The translations under genes and the position numbers were made by a program. From assembly GCA_011777135.1 (NCBI GenBank), contig JAABVY010000031.1:4623-10874 (forward strand): a stretch of DNA of 6,252 nt, written 5' to 3'. This DNA is from Candidatus Zixiibacteriota bacterium (GTDB lineage Bacteria > Zixibacteria > MSB-5A5 > JAABVY01). The number at the start of each line of letters is the position of its first letter. Within the stretch, counting starts at the first letter, position 1. This document shows positions 1-3,995 of this stretch, in pieces. A model generated the notes under the pieces. It was not told where the DNA came from. It saw only the letters and a program-made list of their open reading frames with translations, and made no database searches.

Positions 1-105
1 AACAGCTTAGACACAATCTGGAATTGCTTTAAAAGGAGGTTTTTGGGCTGTCAAAAAAGGCGGGAAAAGCAATAGAAAAAAGTTGAAAAAAGTTGAATTT
101 TAGTA
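1..105. other. A-rich intergenic sequence, no gene recognised
   Basis: This stretch is A-rich. It holds an AAGGAGG motif (33-39) that resembles a strong ribosome site, but no ATG or GTG follows at a usable distance. An 8-bp inverted repeat, ATTGCTTT (23-30) and AAAGCAAT (66-73), flanks that motif. One frame is open from base 1 to a TAG at 73-75, but its translation resembles nothing I know. The stretch may be the downstream end of an upstream unit that lies outside the window. Confidence 0.35.
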
Positions 106-133
106 TTGACAAGTTGCGAATATATAGTACATT
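106..133 (+). promoter_or_regulatory. Sigma-70-type promoter of small RNA copy 1
   Basis: A perfect -35 box TTGACA (106-111) is followed after 16 bp by TACATT (128-133), which matches the -10 consensus at four of six positions. The distance from the first T of TTGACA to the ACCC start motif at 140 is 34 bp, identical to the second unit at 419-453. That shared geometry is the main support. The spacer sequences of the two promoters are unrelated. Confidence 0.65.
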
Positions 134-139
134 TATGTT

Positions 140-211
140 ACCCCTTTCATTTAAACCTACCCTATAAGATGTGGTGTCTATGGACCGGCTCCTGCTAGCC
201 GGTCTTTTTTT
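140..211 (+). ncRNA. Candidate small RNA, sibling copy 1 (about 72 nt)
   Basis: This is a predicted short non-coding transcript running from an ACCC start (140) to the end of a seven-T tract (211). Its sequence parts are a pyrimidine-rich 5' end, a C-rich motif ACCTACCC (155-162), an AT-rich stretch, GTGGTGTCTA (171-180), and then the terminator hairpin, whose loop carries CCTGCT (191-196). The same order of parts recurs at 453-525. Conservation is strong from the start motif to the T tract and absent outside it, which suggests selection on the RNA. Unpaired C-rich segments of this kind are known from sibling small RNAs that pair with ribosome-binding sites. That role is inferred here, and I recognise no named RNA family. 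A plain upstream terminator is the alternative, but it would not explain the matched promoter. Confidence 0.6.
183..211 (+). terminator. Rho-independent terminator of small RNA copy 1
   Basis: GACCGGCT (183-190) pairs perfectly with AGCCGGTC (197-204). The 8-bp, GC-rich stem closes a six-base loop, CCTGCT, and is followed directly by seven Ts (205-211). This is a textbook intrinsic terminator and forms the 3' end of the predicted small RNA. Confidence 0.88.
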
Positions 212-418
212 ATTTAATTATGCAAAAGTATGCAAAAGAATAAATCATTCATACATTGGGTACTTTTTCATGTCGTCGTGACGAGAATTATTAGAGCATT
301 TTTTTCAATATCAGTGCTGTAATGTAAAGAAATACTGAATGTTTTTCAGCAGTTCAACCAAACTCCAGTGGATATCATCCCAAAAAATAGAATTTTGAAT
401 AATTTAATTCAAAAAACG
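212..418. other. AT-rich spacer between the two small RNA units
   Basis: No coding frame is credible here. Visible structure consists of a tandem decamer (219-238) and a small palindrome, TCGTC-GT-GACGA (273-284), which could be a protein site but has no supporting context. The remainder is AT-rich and unrelated to the sequence upstream of copy 1, so the duplicated block does not extend into it. Confidence 0.4.
219..238 (+). repeat. Perfect tandem decamer TATGCAAAAG x2
   Basis: TATGCAAAAG occurs twice head to tail (219-228 and 229-238), eight bases after the T tract of the first terminator. Two perfect copies could mark a protein-binding site or simple slippage. Nothing nearby separates these possibilities. 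Confidence 0.8.
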
Positions 419-447
419 TTGACATCATGAATCCACATAATTATATT
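419..447 (+). promoter_or_regulatory. Strong sigma-70-type promoter of small RNA copy 2
   Basis: TTGACA (419-424) is followed by a 17-bp spacer and TATATT (442-447), which matches the -10 consensus at five of six positions. The predicted start falls near the A of ACCC at 453. This is the strongest promoter in the window, and no protein gene lies between it and the terminator 46 bp downstream. Confidence 0.78.
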
Positions 448-452
448 CCGGT

Positions 453-525
453 ACCCTTTTCGTTAAAACCTACCTTAAAATTGTGGTGTCTAGGACCGGT
501 TCCTACCTGCCGGTCCGCTTTTTTT
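453..525 (+). ncRNA. Candidate small RNA, sibling copy 2 (about 73 nt)
   Basis: This is the second member of the pair. It runs from ACCC (453) through AAAACCTACCT (465-475) and GTGGTGTCTA (483-492) to the GGACCGG hairpin and a seven-T tract ending at 525. The heptamer CCTACCT occurs exactly twice: in the 5' part (469-475), where it is probably mostly unpaired, and in the terminator loop (502-508). It therefore offers two copies of one C-rich seed, which is characteristic of base-pairing regulators that target purine-rich ribosome sites. The targets are unknown. UAGG (491-494) could also pair with CCUA (469-472), competing with the base of the terminator stem, so an alternative fold is possible. 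Confidence 0.65.
493..525 (+). terminator. Rho-independent terminator of small RNA copy 2
   Basis: GGACCGG (493-499) pairs with CCGGTCC (510-516), extended by a T500-G509 wobble. The stem closes loop TCCTACCT (501-508). After GC comes a run of seven Ts (519-525). Where copy 1 has a C-G pair in the stem this copy has a T-G wobble, so pairing survives the sequence change. Confidence 0.88.
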
Positions 526-553
526 GTAATCCCAATATCATAGACCTTATAAT
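524..553 (+). promoter_or_regulatory. Probable promoter of the mltF-like gene
   Basis: A perfect -10 hexamer TATAAT (548-553) lies 18 bp after TTGTAA (524-529), a four-of-six -35 match that overlaps the last T of the preceding terminator. Transcription would start near 560, giving a leader of about 66 nt. A weaker alternative, TTGAAT (563-568) with TCTAAT (586-591) at 17 bp spacing, would give a much shorter leader. Confidence 0.45.
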
Positions 554-588
554 TTAAACTTGTTGAATGAACTCGACTTTTGTATTCT

Positions 589-617
589 AATCCTGCTTTT
601 TTAATAAATGCAGGATT
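589..617 (+). promoter_or_regulatory. Inverted repeat covering the mltF-like ribosome-binding site
   Basis: AATCCTGC (589-596) is perfectly complementary to GCAGGATT (610-617), with a 13-nt AT-rich loop. The right arm contains AGGA (612-615), the only plausible Shine-Dalgarno element for the ATG at 626. If transcription begins near 560, the hairpin would form in the leader and hide the ribosome site. The loop region of small RNA copy 1 carries the same TCCTGC (190-195) as the left arm, so it could pair with the same target. That link rests on six bases and is speculative. Confidence 0.45.
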
Positions 618-625
618 CATGTGAT

Positions 626-2062
626 ATGAAAAACTTTTTTTCTAAGATCCTTATTGCGCTTCTGGCTCTGATCTTAATATCGTGCGGCGGTCATGGCAGA
701 TCATCTGACGTCAAAGAAGTAAACATGGATCTTCCCGCAATCAAGGAACGCGGATCTCTGCGTGCTATTACGACTTACAGCGCTACCAGCTACTTTATAT
801 ATCGCGGACGTCCCATGGGTTATGAATATGAGCTTCTGACGCGCCTGGCAGACCATCTCAACCTTAATCTGGAAATAGTAATAGCAAAAAATCTCGACAG
901 CCTGATAAGCATGCTCAAAAAGGGTGATGGGGATATCATAGCACATGGCCTGGCTGTAACGCAGCAAAGAAAAGAGAGGGTGGCATTTGCCACTCCACAT
1001 ACTGTCACCCGCCAGGTTCTGGTGCAGAGGCTGCCCGAAAAATGGCGCGATATGATGCGGCATGAGATAGAGGAGGCCCTGATACGCAATCCAATTGACC
1101 TGATTGGAAAAAAGGTTTATGTACGCAAAAACAGCTCTTATTACCAACGTCTTATTAATCTTTCTGATGAGATTGGCGGTGATATAGATATCGAGCTTGT
1201 TCCCGGCGATCTGGCCACGGAGGATTTGATAGCAATGGTGGCTGAAGGGGAAATCGACTATACTATCGCCGATCAGTATATTGCGGCCATAAACAAGACT
1301 TATCATCCCGATCTCGATATTAAAACTGCCATCAGTTTTCCGCAGCATATAGCCTGGGCTGTCCGTAAATCCTCGCCGCAGTTACTGGAAGCGATAAATG
1401 ACTGGATTTACGAAATGAAAAAGGGGCTAGATTATTACGTTATATATAACAAATATTTCAAGAACACAAAAGCCTTCAAACGGCGTAAAGAATTCTCTTC
1501 ATACCCCGGCGGGAAAATTTCGGCCTATGATGATCTGATCAAGAAGCATGCCGCTGTGCTGAAATGGGATTGGAGCCTGCTGGCCTCCATGATTTATCAG
1601 GAATCAAGATTCGATCCCGAGGCGGAATCATGGGCAGGCGCGAAGGGCCTGATGCAGCTCATGCCTGCCATGGCCAAGCGATTTGGGTTAGAGAACCTAT
1701 CCGACCCTGAGGAAAACATTGAAGCCGGCACAGAGTATGTCCTCTACCTGCAGGAACTTTGGGATATTATACCGGACAGCCTGGAACGCATAAAGTTCAT
1801 CCTGGCCTCCTACAATGTGGGCGAAAATCATGTCAGTGACGCCCGGAGGCTCGCCGATAAATATGGCGCCGACCCGAATCTATGGAATGGCAATGTCGCA
1901 AAATATCTGCGCCTGAAGTCAAAAAAGAAATACTATAATGACGATGTGGTCAAATACGGTTATTGTCGCGGCGATGAACCCTATAAATATGTAAACGAGA
2001 TATTTGAAAGATACGATCACTATCGCACGGTGATTGAATTCAATTCAAAACCGGGGACTTAG
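626..2062 (+). CDS. mltF: MltF-type membrane-bound lytic murein transglycosylase (lipoprotein)
   Basis: This 478-residue protein cleaves the glycan strands of peptidoglycan to 1,6-anhydro products. I start it at the ATG at 626, because AGGA lies 10 bp upstream and the frame then opens with a clean lipoprotein signal: MKNFFSK, a hydrophobic core, and the lipobox LISC with Cys20. The ATG at 608, in the same frame, would add six residues before the signal. Glycine rather than aspartate after Cys20 favours the outer membrane. Residues about 43-280 form a family 3 solute-binding domain (GYEYEL; GDGDIIAHGLAVT; ADQYIA). Residues about 300-440 are an SLT domain with catalytic Glu326 in YQESRFDP, then AKGLMQLMP (339-347) and LASYNVG (393-399). 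This is the MltF architecture and normal length. In known MltF the binding domain regulates the catalytic domain. The upstream hairpin may control translation. It overlaps the convergent peroxiredoxin gene by 4 bp. Confidence 0.93.
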   Translation: MKNFFSKILIALLALILISCGGHGRSSDVKEVNMDLPAIKERGSLRAITTYSATSYFIYRGRPMGYEYELLTRLADHLNLNLEIVIAKNLDSLISMLKKGDGDIIAHGLAVTQQRKERVAFATPHTVTRQVLVQRLPEKWRDMMRHEIEEALIRNPIDLIGKKVYVRKNSSYYQRLINLSDEIGGDIDIELVPGDLATEDLIAMVAEGEIDYTIADQYIAAINKTYHPDLDIKTAISFPQHIAWAVRKSSPQLLEAINDWIYEMKKGLDYYVIYNKYFKNTKAFKRRKEFSSYPGGKISAYDDLIKKHAAVLKWDWSLLASMIYQESRFDPEAESWAGAKGLMQLMPAMAKRFGLENLSDPEENIEAGTEYVLYLQELWDIIPDSLERIKFILASYNVGENHVSDARRLADKYGADPNLWNGNVAKYLRLKSKKKYYNDDVVKYGYCRGDEPYKYVNEIFERYDHYRTVIEFNSKPGT

Positions 2063-2658
2063 TCTCTTTTCTTACCGAATTTTGAGAGGTAGTCCACCAC
2101 GCCTTCTGTAGTGGGTTTCAAACTTTCCTTGCCTTCTTCCCAATTGGCAGGGCAGACGTTACCGCTCCTCTCGTGAAACCTGAGCGCATCGACCATGCGA
2201 AGCGCTTCGGGCACACTGCGTCCGAGCGCATCGTCATTAATCACGCAATGACGGACAATACCCTCCTTATCAATCAGGAATAAGCCACGAAGCGCGGTTC
2301 CGTCGGCCAAGAGAACGCCGTAATCCCGCGCAATATTCTTGTTGAGGTCCGACACCAGAGGATAGCGAATCTGCCCAATCCCGCCTTTTTCAACCGGTGT
2401 TTTTTTCCAGGCCAGATGAGTATACTCGGAATCGACCGAAACACCAACAACCTCGGCCTCCCTCTCTCTGAATTTATCCAGAGCTTCTTCAAAAGCCAGG
2501 ATCTCGGAGGGACACACAAAGGTAAAATCGAGCGGATAAAAAAAGAGAACGACGTACATCCCCCGCATCGATGAGAGGCTGAATCTGGCAAAGCTGTTAT
2601 CGGACATGACCGCGGTCGCTATAAAATTCGGAGCCTCTTTAGTTACCAAAAGTGACAT
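2059..2658 (-). CDS. Typical 2-Cys peroxiredoxin (AhpC/Prx1 class)
   Basis: This 199-residue cytoplasmic peroxidase reduces hydrogen peroxide and organic hydroperoxides. I start it at the ATG at 2656-2658, because AGGA lies 7 bp upstream. An in-frame ATG nine codons earlier (2685) sits inside a hairpin and has no ribosome site. The active site is PLDFTFVCP, with Pro42, Thr46 and peroxidatic Cys49. Arg124 precedes GLFLID, and resolving Cys169 lies in VCPANW, which makes it a typical 2-Cys enzyme of standard length. GGIG (92-95) resembles the motif of oxidation-sensitive Prx1 proteins, but the C-terminal YF partner is YL here, so sensitivity is uncertain. There is an extra Cys138. No AhpF lies nearby; the thioredoxin-like protein of the same cluster is the obvious candidate reductant, by inference. 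The stop codon interleaves with that of the mltF-like gene. Confidence 0.95.
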   Translation of the reverse strand: MSLLVTKEAPNFIATAVMSDNSFARFSLSSMRGMYVVLFFYPLDFTFVCPSEILAFEEALDKFREREAEVVGVSVDSEYTHLAWKKTPVEKGGIGQIRYPLVSDLNKNIARDYGVLLADGTALRGLFLIDKEGIVRHCVINDDALGRSVPEALRMVDALRFHERSGNVCPANWEEGKESLKPTTEGVVDYLSKFGKKRD

Positions 2659-2678
2659 TGATATATCCTGGTTATACA

Positions 2679-2707
2679 AATCCATGCCGGGAAAACCGGC
2701 ATGGATT
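2679..2707 (-). promoter_or_regulatory. Perfect 12-bp inverted repeat upstream of peroxiredoxin
   Basis: AATCCATGCCGG (2679-2690) is perfectly complementary to CCGGCATGGATT (2696-2707), around a five-base spacer. On the minus strand it lies 20 bp upstream of the peroxiredoxin start, just before the AGGA site. What follows on that strand is TTTGTATAAC rather than a T tract, so it is a poor terminator. It may be a leader hairpin that stabilises the message, a processing point between the small upstream gene and peroxiredoxin, or an operator. It has no resemblance to the dyad in the perR promoter. Confidence 0.6.
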
Positions 2708-2730
2708 AAATTCCTGTTTTAAGAATTTCC

Positions 2731-2748
2731 TGGCGCTTACCCGCGCCA
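2731..2748 (-). promoter_or_regulatory. Small hairpin after the 57-residue gene
   Basis: TGGCGC (2731-2736) and GCGCCA (2743-2748) form a 6-bp GC-rich stem with a six-base loop, 10 bp after the tandem TAA stops of the small minus-strand gene. The following minus-strand bases (GGAAATTCTTAAAAC) lack a real T tract. It is at best a weak terminator or attenuator that lets some transcription pass to peroxiredoxin. Confidence 0.35.
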
Positions 2749-2758
2749 TATCAGATTA

Positions 2759-2932
2759 TTAGTCGTTCTGAGGATTGGACGATTCATCAACGCAGATCAT
2801 CTTGAGCTGATCTTCGTTATTCTGATCAATATGGCTCAATGAGTCGACCGGGCAAAGATAAGTATTGCCAGAATCAGCCTTGATCCATTTCACGCTCAAT
2901 TCTTTTTTGAACTCTTTCATCTCTTCTGTCAT
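2759..2932 (-). CDS. Small 57-residue two-cysteine protein of unknown function
   Basis: I do not recognise this family. The frame starts at the ATG at 2930-2932, with a strong AAAAAAGGAG site 7 bp upstream, and ends in tandem TAA TAA. The protein is soluble and rich in charged residues, with no signal or membrane segment. It opens MTEEMKEFKKELSVKWIKA, continues GNTYLCPVDSL with Cys27, then MICVDES with Cys47, and ends NPQND. Two cysteines 20 residues apart could form a disulfide or half of a metal site. It lies between the thioredoxin-like gene (93 bp upstream) and peroxiredoxin (100 bp downstream) on the same strand, so a redox role is suggested by context only. A closer ATG (2935-2937) opens a two-codon frame, ATG GCA TGA, that overlaps the real start. 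The ribosome site and uninterrupted frame make it likely to be genuine. Confidence 0.72.
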   Translation of the reverse strand: MTEEMKEFKKELSVKWIKADSGNTYLCPVDSLSHIDQNNEDQLKMICVDESSNPQND

Positions 2933-3025
2933 GCCATTTCTCCTTTTTTCAATTAGAAATTAATCGCGGCATTGCGAATATTTTAATATAGATAAACCAC
3001 TTCAATTTTGGACATGTTCCCGGCG

Positions 3026-3394
3026 CTAATCTTTTTCTTCCTGTTTCTCGATATGAGCCCGAATCTTATCCATATCCAGACCCGCAGCCTGGTTTAACAC
3101 ATCCTCCAGACCGGCCTCGTCCAGATAACCGGGCTGCCTGAAGAGCATTATTTCATCCCTGAATATAATCAAAGTGGGAATATGGCTTACCTCTAAATTG
3201 GTGGTCACCTCTTTTTGATCCTGCGTGTCAAGCTTAGCAAAGGTGTAATCGGGAAATTTCTCTGCCACTTTTTCAAAAACCGGCTGAAATCCCTTACAGG
3301 CAGCACACCAGGAAGCCCAGCAATCGATCACGAGGATTTCTGATTCGGTAAGCATTTCATTGAAATTTGCTTTAGTTAAATTAACCAGGCTCAC
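3026..3394 (-). CDS. Thioredoxin-like thiol-disulfide protein with CAAC active site
   Basis: This 122-residue cytoplasmic protein has the thioredoxin fold: VIDCWASWCAACK with redox Cys30 and Cys33, buried Asp24 before the strand, and cis-proline Pro73 in SHIPT. The usual WCGPC is WCAAC here, a change expected to shift redox potential and partner choice. Cys25 is a third cysteine, in the place of the usual Phe of the DFWA motif. The C-terminal 15 or so residues are charged and extend past the normal thioredoxin end. The start is GTG (3392-3394), with AAGGGA just upstream; no ATG is available at the N-terminus of the domain. It heads a leftward cluster with the 57-residue protein and peroxiredoxin, and is a plausible electron donor to peroxiredoxin. 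It is divergent from perR. Confidence 0.9.
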   Translation of the reverse strand: MSLVNLTKANFNEMLTESEILVIDCWASWCAACKGFQPVFEKVAEKFPDYTFAKLDTQDQKEVTTNLEVSHIPTLIIFRDEIMLFRQPGYLDEAGLEDVLNQAAGLDMDKIRAHIEKQEEKD

Positions 3395-3457
3395 AATATC
3401 CCTTCTAATATATTTGATAATGAACCTGAATAATGAGGCTTTAGTTCCCGGGAATAG

Positions 3458-3486
3458 GAAATAAAACGCCAGAAAATGCTTGACAA
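3458..3486 (-). promoter_or_regulatory. Possible promoter of the thioredoxin-like gene
   Basis: On the minus strand TTGTCA (3486-3481), five of six matches to the -35 consensus, is 17 bp from TATTTC (3463-3458), a weak three-of-six -10 match. This -35 box overlaps the perR -35 box back to back, and the 15-bp dyad at 3488-3502 lies just upstream of it. One bound regulator could therefore affect both directions. The weak -10 box keeps confidence low. Confidence 0.3.
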
Positions 3487-3508
3487 ATAGGAATAATTAC
3501 TAAATAGT
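3480..3508 (+). promoter_or_regulatory. Promoter of perR-rbr
   Basis: A perfect TTGACA (3480-3485) stands 17 bp from AATAGT (3503-3508), which matches four of six -10 positions. Transcription would start near 3514-3516, leaving a leader of only about six to eight bases before the perR ATG. The 17-bp spacer is almost wholly filled by the dyad at 3488-3502. Confidence 0.6.
3488..3502. promoter_or_regulatory. Putative PerR operator, 7-1-7 dyad
   Basis: TAGGAATAATTACTA is an inverted repeat with two 7-base arms around one central base, and six of the seven pairs are complementary. This is the geometry of Fur/PerR boxes. The inner AAT-A-ATT agrees with the Bacillus PerR consensus, while the outer TAG and CTA differ. 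It lies between the -35 and -10 boxes of perR, where a bound repressor would block polymerase. Autoregulation by PerR is inferred. A further half site, AATAGGAA (3453-3460), repeats the sequence at 3486-3493, 33 bp away. Confidence 0.6.
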
Positions 3509-3521
3509 AGACCCTGGCGAT

Positions 3522-3995
3522 ATGGCAGAAGATAAATTACAGTCATTTTTTGATCGCTGCAGGGAGAATGGACTCAAGATCACACCCCAGCGCACAGCGA
3601 TATACGAATTTCTTTCCGGTTCGAATGAGCACCCCACCGCGGAGCAAATCTATGCGGAAATCAGAAAAATATATCCAAACATATCTTTCGATACAGTTAA
3701 CCGCACTTTGAAGACTTTTGCAGAGACGGGTTTAATCGACATGGTCGAAGGATACGGCAGCCCCCGGCGTTACGATCCGAACCTGGTAAATCATCATCAT
3801 ATTCATTGTGTTAAATGCAGAGAAATATTTGACTTTCAAAGTGATGATTTAGACGACCTGGAAATACCTCTGGAAATCATAAAGGAATATAGAATTCTCA
3901 ATAAAAGAGTTGTCCTGAATGCGGTCTGCAGCAGATGCCGCAGGAAGAATCAAATCAAAAAGCGGAGACAGAAGAAAAGGAGTAAAAATGAGTAA
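3522..3995 (+). CDS. perR: PerR-type peroxide-sensing repressor (Fur family)
   Basis: This 157-residue cytoplasmic repressor has a winged helix (about 17-80: GLKITPQR, HPTAEQIY, SFDTVNRTL) and a metal-binding dimerisation domain. The regulatory ligands of PerR are present at the Bacillus subtilis residue numbers: His37, Asp85, His91, His93 and Asp104. So are the structural zinc cysteines Cys96, Cys99, Cys136 and Cys139. In known PerR, iron-catalysed oxidation of His37 or His91 releases DNA. Tyr60 of the recognition helix (TVYxxL) is Asn60 here, which may relate to the altered outer bases of the operator. A basic tail of 18 residues follows Cys139. The ATG at 3522 is the only start before an in-frame stop. 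It has no Shine-Dalgarno site and a predicted leader under 10 bases, suggesting leaderless translation. It overlaps rubrerythrin by 8 bp. Confidence 0.92.
   Translation: MAEDKLQSFFDRCRENGLKITPQRTAIYEFLSGSNEHPTAEQIYAEIRKIYPNISFDTVNRTLKTFAETGLIDMVEGYGSPRRYDPNLVNHHHIHCVKCREIFDFQSDDLDDLEIPLEIIKEYRILNKRVVLNAVCSRCRRKNQIKKRRQKKRSKNE

Noticed and set aside
1..75. Open frame from the window edge ending in TAG, possibly the tail of an upstream gene.
   Set aside because: The 24-residue reading resembles no protein end that I know, and the stretch is A-rich with a poorly placed ribosome-like motif; there is not enough to call a gene.
181..190. TGGACCGG resembles part of the T-box motif of tRNA-sensing leaders.
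   Set aside because: The motif lacks the spaced base of the T-box, copy 2 reads TAGGACCGG, and a 72-nt transcript is far too short for a T-box leader.
170..199. Short frame ATG-TGG-TGT-CTA-TGG ending in TAG in copy 1, with a TTG-TGG-TGT-CTA counterpart in copy 2, resembling a Trp/Cys leader peptide and attenuator.
   Set aside because: No ribosome site precedes either frame, the two frames diverge after four codons, copy 2 has no ATG and no early stop, and no amino-acid biosynthesis gene follows.
701..1348. Long open frame on the minus strand opposite the mltF-like gene.
   Set aside because: Its translation has no recognisable domain, and the plus strand here encodes a clear solute-binding domain; it is a shadow of that gene.
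2033..2044. Perfect 12-bp palindrome ATTGAATTCAAT near the end of the mltF-like gene.
   Set aside because: It is coding sequence (VIEFN), AT-rich and too short as a terminator stem; probably chance.
3445..3454. Perfect palindrome TTCCCGGGAA in the perR/thioredoxin intergenic region.
   Set aside because: It could mark the leftward transcript start or a binding site, but it has no second copy and does not match the PerR dyad; not enough to call an operator.
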